Source: Rhodobacteraceae bacterium EL53 (GTDB lineage Bacteria; Pseudomonadota; Alphaproteobacteria; Rhodobacterales; Rhodobacteraceae). From it: 64,000 nt of DNA. Both the position numbers and the translations under genes were made by a program. The stretch is taken from assembly GCA_900313015.1 (NCBI GenBank), contig OMPR01000013.1, forward strand, positions 340,725 through 404,724. Reading direction: 5' to 3'. Shown here piece by piece: positions 16,847 through 25,558 of this stretch; position 1 is the stretch's first letter, and the number at the start of each line of letters is the position of its first letter. A model generated the notes under the pieces. That model worked only from the letters and a program-made list of their open reading frames with translations. It had not been told where the DNA came from and did not search any database.

Positions 16847-17604
16847 ATTGGACTGCAATTGCCGCCATCTACCGGTTTGAGATGGCACGGTTTTTCCGAA
16901 CGCTCGCGCAGAGCTTTTTCTCACCCGTGTTGTCGACATCTTTGTATTTTGTGGTGTTTGGAACCGCGATTGGCAGCCGCATACAAGAGGTCGAGGGAGT
17001 CTCTTATGGGGCGTTCATCGTGCCCGGTTTGATCATGTTGTCGGTTGTCATGCTGGCAATTTCCAATGCCTCATTTGGGATCTATTTCCCCAAATTCCTA
17101 GGTACAATTTATGAGTTGCTGTCCGCCCCGGTCAATTTCATCGAGATTGTTATTGGCTATGTGGGGGCCGCGGCGACCAAGGCGTTGTTCGTTGGCTTGG
17201 TGATTCTGATAACATCAATGTTCTTCGTCGATATCCGAATTGAGCACCCCGTCGCGATGGCCGCCTTTTTGGTTCTGACCTGTCTGAGTTTTGCATTGTT
17301 GGGGTTCATCATTGGAATATGGGCCAGTAATTTTGAACAGATGTCACTGATCCCTCAACTTGTTGTGACACCGCTAATTTTTTTGGGGGGGACATTCTAC
17401 TCGATTTCGATGCTGCCCCCGATGTGGCAGACGATAACTTTGTTTAACCCGGTCGTTTACCTAATCTCTGGTTTCCGGTGGTCATTCTTCGGAACGGCTG
17501 ATGTGCCTATCGGCCTGAGTTTGTTGGCTATTGCCGGCTTTACAGCGATTTGTCTTGGAGTGATCTGGTGGATCTTCAAAACGGGCTGGCGGATTCGCAG
17601 CTGA
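16843..17604 (+). CDS. ABC-2 type transporter permease
   Basis: This is the membrane half of the exporter, 253 residues with six predicted transmembrane helices. It starts with a short amphipathic interface helix ([20 protein letters not shown]). The ABC-2 signature region is [20 protein letters not shown] with [20 protein letters not shown], the hallmark near the C-terminus of DrrB/NodJ-like permeases. It overlaps the ATPase gene by ATGA, so the pair forms a half-transporter each and dimerises. A two-tier hairpin lies 33 bases behind the stop. Confidence 0.92.
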   Translation: MNWTAIAAIYRFEMARFFRTLAQSFFSPVLSTSLYFVVFGTAIGSRIQEVEGVSYGAFIVPGLIMLSVVMLAISNASFGIYFPKFLGTIYELLSAPVNFIEIVIGYVGAAATKALFVGLVILITSMFFVDIRIEHPVAMAAFLVLTCLSFALLGFIIGIWASNFEQMSLIPQLVVTPLIFLGGTFYSISMLPPMWQTITLFNPVVYLISGFRWSFFGTADVPIGLSLLAIAGFTAICLGVIWWIFKTGWRIRS

Positions 17605-17637
17605 GCGACCTACTTATAAGGCGTTGCATTTTTGCCC

Positions 17638-17682
17638 AGCCCCCACGTGAATCTGGCTGCCGTCACGTTTCTGACGGGGGCT
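17638..17682 (+). terminator. Terminator-like hairpin after the ABC exporter
   Basis: The inner stem CCGTCA-CGTTTC-TGACGG (17660-17677) sits inside outer arms AGCCCCC (17638-17644) and GGGGGCT (17676-17682). T-rich sequence (GTCTTGTTTGTCTT) follows. It is positioned 33 bases after the permease stop. Confidence 0.5.
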
Positions 17683-17722
17683 GCGTCTTGTTTGTCTTAG
17701 GGGGGCATTCTACATCGGCAGC

Positions 17723-18520
17723 ATGAAACTTAGCCTCCCGTTTTTCAACAAGCCGCCTTTGGTGGCTGTCGTGCGCCTGTCGGGCGCTATTGGAATGTCT
17801 GGCCGGTCGTCGTTGAACGACGCCTCGTTGGCCCCGGTTTTTGAGAAAGCGTTCCGCAAGGGGAAACCTGCGGCTGTGGCGCTGGAGATAAACTCGCCGG
17901 GGGGATCCCCTGTGCAAAGTTCGCTGATCGGGGCCCGGATCCGGCGCTTGTCCGATGAGTTGGAGGTCCCGGTTATCGCTTTTGTCGAAGACGTTGCCGC
18001 ATCAGGTGGATATTGGCTGGCGGCCGCTGCTGATGAGATTTGGGCAGATGACAGTTCGGTTGTGGGTTCAATTGGCGTTATTTCGTCTGGCTTTGGCGCA
18101 CATGTGTTTCTGGCACGTCAGGGACTAGAGCGCCGTGTTCATACGGCGGGGAAATCCAAGTCGATGCTGGACCCGTTCAGCCCACAAAAAGAGGACGATG
18201 TTGCCCGTCTCAAGGTTTTGCTGGGTGATATCCACGAGAATTTTATCAATCACGTGAAGCGTCGCCGGGGCGACAAGCTGGATTCGGCTGCTGAACTGTT
18301 CACGGGCGAAATCTGGTTGGCCAAGCGTGCGACTGAATTGGGATTGATTGATGGGATTGCCCACTTGAAGCCGAAGCTGAAAGAGCGGTTTGGCGACAAG
18401 GTTCGGACACGTCGGTATGGTGTGCGTCGGCCTTTTTGGTCCCGGTTCGGTGCAGAACTGACACAAGACGCGGTTGCGGGTATCGAAGAACGCGCAGCAT
18501 TTGCGCGGTTTGGTCTTTGA
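17723..18520 (+). CDS. S49 family serine peptidase (SppA/SohB-like)
   Basis: This 265-residue protein is the single-domain form of signal peptide peptidase A. The conserved ALEINSPGGSPVQSS is followed by the nucleophile Ser in EDVAASGGYWLAAAAD (about residue 97) and GSIGVISSGFG. The general-base Lys lies in TAGKSKSMLDPFSP (about 148), then GEIWLAKRATELGLIDGI. There is no clear N-terminal transmembrane anchor: the protein begins MKLSLPFFNKPPLVAVVRLSG. It may act in the cytoplasm or be peripherally bound. It runs into a 56-residue zinc-ribbon protein one base after the stop, then a Ca/Na antiporter. Confidence 0.87.
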   Translation: MKLSLPFFNKPPLVAVVRLSGAIGMSGRSSLNDASLAPVFEKAFRKGKPAAVALEINSPGGSPVQSSLIGARIRRLSDELEVPVIAFVEDVAASGGYWLAAAADEIWADDSSVVGSIGVISSGFGAHVFLARQGLERRVHTAGKSKSMLDPFSPQKEDDVARLKVLLGDIHENFINHVKRRRGDKLDSAAELFTGEIWLAKRATELGLIDGIAHLKPKLKERFGDKVRTRRYGVRRPFWSRFGAELTQDAVAGIEERAAFARFGL

Positions 18521-18521
18521 T

Positions 18522-18692
18522 ATGATTTTGAAAGTCGTCACTTTATTCCTTGTCGGTATGGCTGCCCTAGCAATGTTCGGAAAGCTCCGTTTTCCGGGGC
18601 AAAAACGTTTGGCTTCGGCCAAATGTCCGCGGTGCGGGCGTTATCGTATCGGCAAAGGCCCCTGTGCCTGTGGACATGGAGGTCAAAAATGA
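18522..18692 (+). CDS. Membrane-anchored zinc-ribbon microprotein
   Basis: This is a 56-residue protein starting MILKVVTLFLVGMAALAMFG, a single N-terminal membrane helix. A short basic linker (KLRFPGQKRLASA) and a CPRCGRYRIGKGPCACGHG module follow. The four Cys (CxxC then CxC) with a His resemble a rubredoxin-like knuckle or zinc ribbon. It starts 1 base after the protease stop and its own stop overlaps the antiporter start (ATGA), which argues strongly that it is translated. I infer a small membrane regulator or chaperone for one of its neighbours; no function is established. Confidence 0.75.
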   Translation: MILKVVTLFLVGMAALAMFGKLRFPGQKRLASAKCPRCGRYRIGKGPCACGHGGQK

Positions 18693-19651
18693 TGGCTTGG
18701 GTACTTTCGGGGCTAGGTTTGGTGATCTTGCTGTTGGCTGGCGACGCCTTGGTGCGTGGGGCCGTGAACCTGAGCTTGCGGCTTGGGGTTCCAGCGTTGA
18801 TCGTCAGCCTGACGATTGTTGCCTTTGGAACATCCGCACCCGAGCTTTTGATTGCCATCAAAGCCGTGCAGGAAAATGCGCCGGGTATTGCCTTGGGGAA
18901 CGTCGTCGGATCGAACACAGCTAATGTTTTGTTGGTGCTGGGCATTCCGGCATTATTGGCCACGCTCCACACCAGTGAGTGCAACACGCGCCGTAACTAT
19001 GTGTTTATGCTGCTGGCGACGTTGCTGTTTATTGCATTGGCCTTCTGCGGCACCTTCACGCTGTTAAGCGGCGCTATCTTGCTTGGCGCGCTGAGTTTGG
19101 TGTTGATTAACGCATTTCGCCAAGCCCGTGCGCACCGCCGGGCCTGTGGGAACGCCTGCGAAGACGAGGAAGAACTGGAAGGGCTGGAAGAAGCTGACCC
19201 TGACATGCCGTATTGGAAGGTGTCCATCTATCTGCTTCTTGGCCTTATAGGTTTGCCAATGGGCGCCCACTTGTTGGTTGATAATGCGACCGTGATTGCG
19301 CGCACCTATGGGGTGAGCGAGACTGTAATTGGCCTGACGCTGGTTGCTGTGGGGACGTCTCTGCCGGAACTGGCCACGACTGTGATGGCAGCCTTGCGGC
19401 GGCAAGCGGATGTGGCTCTGGGCAATGTGATCGGCTCGAACATGTTCAATCTCTTGGCCATTGTCGGGATCGCAACGTTGTTTGGTGAAATCTCGGTTGA
19501 TCCTGAATTCCTTGAGTTCGATCTGTGGGTTATGCTAGGCGCGACGCTTCTGCTGGTTCCGTTTGTTTTCTTCAAACGTGACATAACAAAAATCTGGGGT
19601 GTGATCCTGACGGTGCTGTATTTCACCTATGTGATTTCCGTATTGGTTTAA
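18689..19651 (+). CDS. Calcium/sodium antiporter (CaCA family)
   Basis: This is a 320-residue YrbG-type cation/Ca2+ exchanger with about ten transmembrane helices in two inverted repeats. The alpha-repeat ion sites are VAFGTSAPELLIA with ALGNVVGSNTANVLLVLG in the first half, and VAVGTSLPELATTVMAA with ALGNVIGSNMFNLLAIVG in the second. Glu in each PEL motif binds the ions. A long acidic loop (NACEDEEELEGLEEADPDM) joins the halves. The ATG at 18689 overlaps the zinc-ribbon protein stop by 4 bases. Confidence 0.93.
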   Translation: MMAWVLSGLGLVILLLAGDALVRGAVNLSLRLGVPALIVSLTIVAFGTSAPELLIAIKAVQENAPGIALGNVVGSNTANVLLVLGIPALLATLHTSECNTRRNYVFMLLATLLFIALAFCGTFTLLSGAILLGALSLVLINAFRQARAHRRACGNACEDEEELEGLEEADPDMPYWKVSIYLLLGLIGLPMGAHLLVDNATVIARTYGVSETVIGLTLVAVGTSLPELATTVMAALRRQADVALGNVIGSNMFNLLAIVGIATLFGEISVDPEFLEFDLWVMLGATLLLVPFVFFKRDITKIWGVILTVLYFTYVISVLV

Positions 19652-19679
19652 CCCCGTCCATCAACGGGAGATCTTTTTC

Positions 19680-20459
19680 ATGCCTCAAGCTCTTGTGACA
19701 GGTGCAGGAATTCGATTGGGTCGGGCTATGGCGCTGTATCTTGCACGCCGAGGGTTTGATGTAGCAGTCCACTATGCCAGCTCAGCAGCGCCTGCAGAAG
19801 AGACCGTGAACGAGATCCGCGCTATGGGGCGCAAAGCCGTCACTTTGCAGGCTGATTTGTTGGTCGAAACGCAGGTCCAGGCCCTGTTGCCAGATGCGGC
19901 CGAGGCACTGGGCGGGCCGATTACATGCTTGGTCAACAACGCCTCAATATTTGAGTATGATACACTCGCTTCTGCGACGCGCGAAACTTGGGACCGTCAT
20001 TTGGATAGCAACCTGCGCGCGCCTTTTGTGCTCACGCAGGCCATGGCTGCTCAGGGGCTGGAACCTGCAATCGACCAAAGCGGCGAGCCCTATGCCACCG
20101 GGTTGATCGTCAATATGGTGGATATGCGGGTACGAAAACTGACCCCGGAATTCATGACTTATTCGCTTGCTAAGATGGGGTTGTGGACATTGACCCAAAC
20201 AGCTGCACAGGCGCTGACACCGGCCATTCGTGTGAACGCTATTGGGCCAGGACCCACGTTGCAGGGCCATCGACAGTCGTTGGAGCACTTTACAGTTCAG
20301 CGCCAGAATACGATTTCGGGACGCGGTGCTAACGCTTCTGATATTACGGCGGCTTTGGGGTATTTCATGGATGCCCCTGCGGTAACTGGACAGTTGCTTT
20401 GCGTGGATGGGGGGCAGCACTTGGGGTGGAAAACACCCGATGTTCTAGGCCCAGAATGA
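19680..20459 (+). CDS. SDR oxidoreductase, pteridine reductase/FolM-like
   Basis: This 259-residue SDR has the TGxxxRxG cofactor motif (TGAGIRLG) that marks pteridine reductases such as PTR1 and FolM, rather than the common TGxxxGxG. NNAS (LVNNASIF) and the active-site stretch NMVDMRVRK, with an Asp where most SDRs have Ser, also fit that group. The catalytic Tyr-Lys pair is in YSLAKMGLW. By analogy it would reduce dihydropteridines such as dihydromonapterin or dihydrofolate with NADPH. It follows the antiporter by 28 bases, and the next 287 bases are non-coding. Confidence 0.78.
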   Translation: MPQALVTGAGIRLGRAMALYLARRGFDVAVHYASSAAPAEETVNEIRAMGRKAVTLQADLLVETQVQALLPDAAEALGGPITCLVNNASIFEYDTLASATRETWDRHLDSNLRAPFVLTQAMAAQGLEPAIDQSGEPYATGLIVNMVDMRVRKLTPEFMTYSLAKMGLWTLTQTAAQALTPAIRVNAIGPGPTLQGHRQSLEHFTVQRQNTISGRGANASDITAALGYFMDAPAVTGQLLCVDGGQHLGWKTPDVLGPE

Positions 20460-20585
20460 GACAACTTTTAGAAAGTTTTGCACCGGCTTAACTTGTGTTA
20501 CGAAAGCGTTACAAAAAGATCTTTGTTTTCAAATGCTTGCTACACTTGGATTAAATATGTTTTTGTTATCAATGATTTAAGGTTG

Positions 20586-20602
20586 TGCCTAATTATTAGG
20601 CA
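20586..20602 (+). promoter_or_regulatory. Second palindrome TGCCTA-N5-TAGGCA
   Basis: This is a perfect 6-base inverted repeat with a 5-base spacer (ATTAT), 144 bases before uvrC, with the same flanks (TTGTGCCTA and TAGGCAA) as the copy before cysK at 4214-4230. It is probably an operator for a regulator shared by both sites. Confidence 0.5.
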
Positions 20603-20746
20603 AATTGCTGTGAGGCCAAGAAACTAAGGAGATTCTGAACGGGATCAGAAGTTATCTGCAGAGTTATCCACACGTTTGGTGGACTTATTTTCTCTTGAAA
20701 GAGGCTCGCCAAGATTGCAGACAATCCAAGAATCAGATCTGAAAAA
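20603..20746. other. AT-rich uvrC upstream region with a DnaA-box sequence
   Basis: The 287-base gap 20460-20746 is clearly richer in A+T than the genes around it. It holds a perfect DnaA-box 9-mer TTATCCACA at 20664-20672 and a near copy TTATCTGCA at 20652-20660. A GATCTTTGTTTT stretch resembling an AT-rich unwinding element lies earlier, near 20519. A LexA-like GAAC-N7-GAAG (one mismatch to the alphaproteobacterial GAAC-N7-GAAC) is at 20637-20651. No gene is seen. Confidence 0.4.
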
Positions 20747-22621
20747 ATGACAGACCAACCCGAGCCCACTCAAGCCCCCGAAGTCACAGGATATGCCCGG
20801 ATTCAGGGGTATTTAAAGACGTTAGACAGCTCGCCCGGGGTTTATCGGATGCTGGATAGCGAAAGCCGGGTTCTTTACGTTGGCAAAGCGCGCAATCTGC
20901 GCGCACGGGTCTCGAATTACTCACGCCCCGGGCATTCCGGGCGCATCGAACGCATGATCGCGGCGACCGCTTCGATGATGTTTTTGACAACCCGCACTGA
21001 AACCGAAGCTTTGTTGCTTGAACAGAACCTGATCAAGCAGCTCAAGCCGAAATACAATGTTCTGCTGCGGGATGATAAGAGCTTTCCAAACATATTGGTG
21101 GCTAAGGATCACAGCTTTCCACAGATCAAAAAGCATCGGGGGGCGAAAAAGGAAAAGGGTACCTATTTCGGTCCGTTCGCCAGCGCGGGAGCGGTCAATC
21201 GGACGCTCAACCAACTGCAAAAGGCGTTCCTGCTGCGGAATTGTTCGGATTCTATGTTTTCGGGGCGAACACGTGCTTGTTTGCTGCACCAGATCAAACG
21301 TTGTTCGGGACCCTGTGTGGGGCTGATTACGGCAGAAGCCTATGCTGAAAGCGTGCATGACGCCGAACGGTTCCTGTCGGGGCGGTCTACCAAAATCCAA
21401 GAAGAGTTGGCGGTTCAGATGCAAGAAGCATCCGAAGCGATGGAATTTGAACGCGCGGCCGGGCTGCGGGATCGGATCCGGGCCCTGACACAGGTGCAAA
21501 CCACGCAAGGCATCAACCCGCGTGGCGTTACAGAGGCCGACGTGATCGGGTTGCATATGGACAGTGGCCAAGCCTGTGTGCAGGTCTTTTTCATCCGAGC
21601 CAATCAGAACTGGGGCAATCAGGATTTCTATCCTCGGGTGGGCCCTGATGTGTCAGCGGCTGAGGTGATGGAAGCCTTCCTTGGTCAGTTTTATGACAAC
21701 AAAGAACCGCCGCGGCAGTTAATCCTGTCCGATGGAATCGAGAACTCGGACCTGATGGAGCAAGCCTTGGCTGAAAAGGCGGAGCGTAAGGTGGAAATCC
21801 TTGTTCCGCAAAGGGGCGAAAAAGCCGAGCTGATTTCAGGCGCGGTCCGAAACGCGCGCGAATCTTTGGCGCGGCGCATGTCTGAAAGCGCGACACAGGC
21901 CAAGCTGTTGCGGGGAGTGGCCGAGGCGTTTCAGCTTGAGGGACCCCCGCAACGCATCGAAGTTTATGACAACTCACATATCCAAGGCACGAATGCTGTG
22001 GGCGGTATGATCGTTGCGGGGCCGGATGGGTTCATGAAAAACGCCTATCGCAAGTTCAACATCCGCGGCGACGACCTGACGCCCGGCGATGACTTTGGCA
22101 TGATGAAAGAGGTGCTGAACCGGCGCTTTACCCGATTGCAAAAGGAAGACCCGGATCGGGACAAGGGGCTTTGGCCGGATTTGTTACTGATTGATGGCGG
22201 GGCAGGGCAGGTCAGTGCGGTTGCAGAAATCATGGCGGCGCACGGGGTTCAGGATATCGCCATGATCGGTGTCGCCAAGGGCGTAGACCGGGACCACGGG
22301 AAGGAAGAGTTCCATCGATTGGGCGAACGCGCCTTTGCGCTACAGCGTAATGATCCCGTGCTCTATTTTGTTCAGCGTCTCAGAGACGAGGCGCACCGTT
22401 TTGCGATTGGCACCCACCGGGCCAAACGCGCCAAGGCGATTGGAGCCACGCCACTGGATGAGGTGCCCGGCGTTGGGGCCACGCGCAAACGGGCCCTTTT
22501 GGCGCATTTTGGCAGCGCCAAGGCCGTGAGCCGGGCGAATTTGGTAGACCTCAAAGCGGTTGATGGCATATCCGATGCTCTGGCAGAGGCGATCTATGAT
22601 TTCTTTCACGACAAGGGCTAA
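20747..22621 (+). CDS. uvrC: Excinuclease ABC subunit C
   Basis: UvrC makes both incisions in nucleotide excision repair after UvrAB finds the lesion. The 624-residue protein has the GIY-YIG nuclease at the N-terminus ([21 protein letters not shown], about 28-48) for the 3' cut. The UvrB-binding UVR motif is near 210-240 ([20 protein letters not shown]). The RNase H-like 5' nuclease follows ([20 protein letters not shown], then LLIDGGAGQ with its Asp). The protein ends with tandem HhH motifs ([20 protein letters not shown]). A possible LexA half-site and DnaA box lie upstream. Confidence 0.97.
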   Translation: MTDQPEPTQAPEVTGYARIQGYLKTLDSSPGVYRMLDSESRVLYVGKARNLRARVSNYSRPGHSGRIERMIAATASMMFLTTRTETEALLLEQNLIKQLKPKYNVLLRDDKSFPNILVAKDHSFPQIKKHRGAKKEKGTYFGPFASAGAVNRTLNQLQKAFLLRNCSDSMFSGRTRACLLHQIKRCSGPCVGLITAEAYAESVHDAERFLSGRSTKIQEELAVQMQEASEAMEFERAAGLRDRIRALTQVQTTQGINPRGVTEADVIGLHMDSGQACVQVFFIRANQNWGNQDFYPRVGPDVSAAEVMEAFLGQFYDNKEPPRQLILSDGIENSDLMEQALAEKAERKVEILVPQRGEKAELISGAVRNARESLARRMSESATQAKLLRGVAEAFQLEGPPQRIEVYDNSHIQGTNAVGGMIVAGPDGFMKNAYRKFNIRGDDLTPGDDFGMMKEVLNRRFTRLQKEDPDRDKGLWPDLLLIDGGAGQVSAVAEIMAAHGVQDIAMIGVAKGVDRDHGKEEFHRLGERAFALQRNDPVLYFVQRLRDEAHRFAIGTHRAKRAKAIGATPLDEVPGVGATRKRALLAHFGSAKAVSRANLVDLKAVDGISDALAEAIYDFFHDKG

Positions 22622-22734
22622 GGCCATGTGGCTCGCATGATGTTTCTCAAAACTCCGAACCAGAGAGTCGTTGTGGGGGGGGAATTTGCCGCACCCGGCT
22701 TTCATGTTTCCCTGTCGCGATGTAGGGTCCGGTC

Positions 22735-23397
22735 ATGACGTGGAACTTACCTAATATCCTGACCGCACTGCGCCTGATTGCTGCCCCTGGCGTGGCTCTG
22801 ATGTTCTTGTATTTCACTCGGCCCTACGCCGATTGGCTTGCTTTGATGTTGTTTGTTGTTGCGGCCATAACCGATTGGTTTGATGGCTATCTGGCGCGGG
22901 CCTGGAAACAGGAAACCAAGTTGGGTGCGATGTTGGATCCGATCGCAGACAAAGCGATGGTTGTGATCGCCCTGATGGTGATCGTGGGCTATTCGTCGAT
23001 GTCCCCTTGGTTGGTGCTGCCAGCGACTGTGATCCTGTTTCGCGAGGTCTTTGTTTCCGGTCTGCGGGAATATCTGGGCGATACAGCTGGGACGCTCAAA
23101 GTAACCAATCTGGCCAAATGGAAAACCACGGCTCAAATGGTGGCGATTGCGGTTCTGTTTGGGCAGGGTGTTTTTGAGCACTATTTGGGCATGAGCGCTT
23201 GGGGCATGGATGCGCGGTTGATTGATGACATCCTCATGGGGCGCGAAGAAGATTTGCAAGGGCTGCGCTGGAAATTGGCGGGCATGGAATACACGTGGTG
23301 GCTTGGTTTGTCGTTATTGTGGGTTGCTGCCGGTCTGACAGCCATCACCGGCGTAGACTATTTCCGCAAAGCCTTGCCACACGTAAGAGAGAGTTGA
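22735..23397 (+). CDS. pgsA: CDP-diacylglycerol-glycerol-3-phosphate 3-phosphatidyltransferase
   Basis: PgsA makes phosphatidylglycerol phosphate from CDP-diacylglycerol and glycerol-3-phosphate in the inner membrane. The 220-residue protein has the CDP-alcohol phosphotransferase signature D-G-x2-A-R-x8-G-x3-D-x3-D in DGYLARAWKQETKLGAMLD (about 45-63) and then PIADK. It begins with WNLPNILTALRLIAAPGVAL, the usual start, and has several membrane helices. A hydrophilic stretch (IDDILMGREEDLQGLRWKLA) interrupts the last two helices and looks longer than in most homologues. moaD starts 3 bases after the stop. Confidence 0.93.
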   Translation: MTWNLPNILTALRLIAAPGVALMFLYFTRPYADWLALMLFVVAAITDWFDGYLARAWKQETKLGAMLDPIADKAMVVIALMVIVGYSSMSPWLVLPATVILFREVFVSGLREYLGDTAGTLKVTNLAKWKTTAQMVAIAVLFGQGVFEHYLGMSAWGMDARLIDDILMGREEDLQGLRWKLAGMEYTWWLGLSLLWVAAGLTAITGVDYFRKALPHVRES

Positions 23398-23400
23398 CGC

Positions 23401-23646
23401 ATGGATGTGCTCTATTTCGCTTGGGTTCGGGAACGTATTGGCCTGCCCAAGGAACGGGTCGAAACCAACGCAATCACCGTGACAGACTTGATTGAAGAGC
23501 TGCGCGCCAAAGAAGAACGCTACGAAGTTGCCTTTTCTGACCTCAGCGCATTGCGGGTTGCATTGGATCAGGAGCTGTCGGATTTCGACGCGCCGTTGGC
23601 CGGTGTCCGTGAAGTCGCGTTTTTTCCGCCCATGACAGGGGGCTGA
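23401..23646 (+). CDS. moaD: Molybdopterin synthase small subunit (MoaD)
   Basis: MoaD is the ubiquitin-like sulfur carrier of molybdopterin synthase. Its C-terminal Gly-Gly, seen here as FFPPMTGG, is adenylated and turned into a thiocarboxylate. The 81-residue length and the start MDVLYFAWVRERIG (family: fAxlRe) fit well. It lies 3 bases after pgsA and 4 bases before moaE, so pgsA-moaD-moaE form one transcription unit. Confidence 0.94.
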   Translation: MDVLYFAWVRERIGLPKERVETNAITVTDLIEELRAKEERYEVAFSDLSALRVALDQELSDFDAPLAGVREVAFFPPMTGG

Positions 23647-23650
23647 TCCC

Positions 23651-24097
23651 ATGCGTGTGCTTGTCCAAGACGCGCCCTTTGATTTCGGGGGCGAAGTCAA
23701 TACGTTTGCTGATGCTGCGGGAACTTCCGACGGTGCAATTGTGACATTCACAGGTGTTGTACGCGATTTGGCGCGTGGTGATCTGGATGTGATGGAGATC
23801 GAGCATTACCCAGGAATGACCGAAAAAGCACTGATAAAGATTGCTGAAGAGGCCATGCAACGTTGGTCTCTGGGGGATGCCTTGGTCATTCACCGGTACG
23901 GTCGGTTGGCACCCGGTGATAAGATTATGATGGTTGCTACAGCCGCACCTCATCGCAAAGACGCGTTTGAAGCTGCAGAATACCTGATGGATTATCTGAA
24001 ATCTCGTGCGCCGTTCTGGAAGAAAGAAATCACCGGGCAGAGGGCTGATTGGGTTGCTGCCAAAGACGCGGACGAAGACGCGCTCAAGCGCTGGTAA
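23651..24097 (+). CDS. moaE: Molybdopterin synthase catalytic subunit (MoaE)
   Basis: MoaE inserts two sulfurs from MoaD into cyclic pyranopterin monophosphate to give molybdopterin. The 148-residue protein carries GAIVTFTGVVRD (substrate-binding Arg), MEIEHYPGMTEKAL, the VIHRYGRLAPGD strand, and the catalytic Lys region DYLKSRAPFWKKEI. It directly follows moaD and ends at a strong terminator. moaA and moaC are not in the window; moaB, mobA, mobB and moeA are. Confidence 0.95.
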   Translation: MRVLVQDAPFDFGGEVNTFADAAGTSDGAIVTFTGVVRDLARGDLDVMEIEHYPGMTEKALIKIAEEAMQRWSLGDALVIHRYGRLAPGDKIMMVATAAPHRKDAFEAAEYLMDYLKSRAPFWKKEITGQRADWVAAKDADEDALKRW

Positions 24098-24119
24098 GTT
24101 GCAAAATAGGTTTTAGTTG

Positions 24120-24147
24120 AGCGACGCGAAGATCCCTTCGCGTCGCT
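24120..24147 (+). terminator. Rho-independent terminator of pgsA-moaD-moaE
   Basis: An 11-base perfect stem (AGCGACGCGAA / TTCGCGTCGCT) with a 6-base loop is followed by TTCTTGTTG, 22 bases after the moaE stop. It also separates the unit from the convergent transporter gene at 24173. Confidence 0.85.
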
Positions 24148-24172
24148 TTCTTGTTGTCCGGTCCGGCTGACC

Positions 24173-25537
24173 TTAGAAATAGCGCAGCCAGATATACACG
24201 TTGGCGATCATCAGTGTCAGGATCATGATTGGAAACGCGATTTTGACAAAGGCGATGAACCCAATGGGTTGTTTGGCTTTCTCAGCGAATGCCGCCACTG
24301 TTAGGTTGGCAGATGCCCCTAGCAGGGTACCGTTGCCGCCCAAACACGCACCGAGCGCTAGCGACCACCACAAGGGTTCGATTGCCTCGGGGCCGCCGAA
24401 CGTGTCCGCGGTGGATTCAATCAGGGGAATCATGGTGGCAACAAAGGGAATGTTGTCCAGAATAGCTGATAATATGCCCGAAGCCCAAAAGATGAAGAAG
24501 GATGTCATCATCAGATCGCCTTGGGTCAGTTCCAGCACCTTTTCCCCAAAGAAAGCCAGCAGGCCAACATGTTCGACACCGGCCACGATCACAAACAGCC
24601 CACCGAAGAAAAAGATGGTGACCCATTCGACTTCGCCAAAGATGTGGTGCACGCTCTCGGATTGCTCTTCGCCGTCTTGGTGGCCATAGGCCAGCAACAT
24701 CAACAAAGCCGCCCCAGCAAGCGCTGAGGTGCCGGGCTGAACACCATAACCGTGCCCAACCACAAACCCAAAGATCACTAAGCCAAGAACGCTCAGAGAT
24801 TTGAACATCAAGGGCTTGTCTGTGATCGCTTCGTTTTCTTTGAACTTCATGATTCGAGCGCTGGCTTCGGCGGGGATCGCGGCCAGTTCTTTTCGGTTCA
24901 TGAGGTAAATGATCCCTGTCAGAACCACCAAGCAAATAGCGGAAATCGGGGCAAGGTTAACAACAAACTCATTGAAGCTGAGGCCGGCTGCGGAACCGAT
25001 AATGATGTTGGGCGGGTCACCGATCAAAGTGGCGGTGCCCCCCACATTCGAGGCCAGAATTTCAGCGATGAAAAAGGGAAAGACACGGGTTTCAAGCGCA
25101 TCCGTGATCAGCAAGGTGATCGGTGCAATCAGTAGCACTGTGGTCACGTTATCCAGCAAGGCGGAAAACACTGCGGTGATCAGCGTGAGCATGATCAAGA
25201 TGCCAGTGGGATTCGCATTGACCGTTTTGGCAGCTTTGATCGCGACATATTGGAACAGGCCACATTTGCTGGTGATGCCCACGATGACCATCATTCCTAT
25301 GAGCAGGGCGAGTGTGTTTGAATCCACCCCTCCAATGGCTTGTTCCTGATTGATAATGCCGAAAAGAACCATCAATGAGGCCCCCAGCATTGCAAGAATG
25401 GCGCGGTTTACCTTTTCTGTGATGAGAACGGCATAGACCAAGATCAAGATGCCTGTTGCGATCCAAACTGGGTCAACACCCAAGAGATCGGGAACGGAGA
25501 GGGTGGCCCCTCCGTGTGAATTAGATTGAGTTGTCAC
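24173..25537 (-). CDS. ArsB/NhaD (ion transporter superfamily) membrane transporter
   Basis: This is a 454-residue protein with about 11-12 transmembrane helices of the ion-transporter superfamily, which includes ArsB, NhaD and the mammalian P protein. Two matching cores are visible: SALLDNVTTVLLIAPITLLI with GGTATLIGDPPNIIIGSAAG, and SAILDNIPFVATMIPLIEST with GGNGTLLGASANLTVAAFAE. The paired LDN and GD/GA-xxN motifs are the family ion sites. A hydrophilic loop (GHQDGEEQSESVHHIFGE) joins the halves. Sodium/proton exchange is the most likely role, with a dicarboxylate or arsenite substrate as alternatives. A CBS-domain gene lies 21 bases upstream on the same strand. Confidence 0.82.
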   Translation of the reverse strand: MTTQSNSHGGATLSVPDLLGVDPVWIATGILILVYAVLITEKVNRAILAMLGASLMVLFGIINQEQAIGGVDSNTLALLIGMMVIVGITSKCGLFQYVAIKAAKTVNANPTGILIMLTLITAVFSALLDNVTTVLLIAPITLLITDALETRVFPFFIAEILASNVGGTATLIGDPPNIIIGSAAGLSFNEFVVNLAPISAICLVVLTGIIYLMNRKELAAIPAEASARIMKFKENEAITDKPLMFKSLSVLGLVIFGFVVGHGYGVQPGTSALAGAALLMLLAYGHQDGEEQSESVHHIFGEVEWVTIFFFGGLFVIVAGVEHVGLLAFFGEKVLELTQGDLMMTSFFIFWASGILSAILDNIPFVATMIPLIESTADTFGGPEAIEPLWWSLALGACLGGNGTLLGASANLTVAAFAEKAKQPIGFIAFVKIAFPIMILTLMIANVYIWLRYF

Positions 25538-25558
25538 GGGTTTTGTCCGGTTTTCTTG

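Noticed and set aside
17723-18520. Typical membrane-anchored SppA
   Set aside because: No N-terminal transmembrane helix is visible, so I call it an S49 peptidase without asserting membrane location.
20637-20651. LexA/SOS box before uvrC
   Set aside because: GAAC-N7-GAAG has one mismatch to GAAC-N7-GAAC; too weak to annotate as a separate site, and uvrC is not always SOS-controlled. It is recorded in the intergenic entry only.
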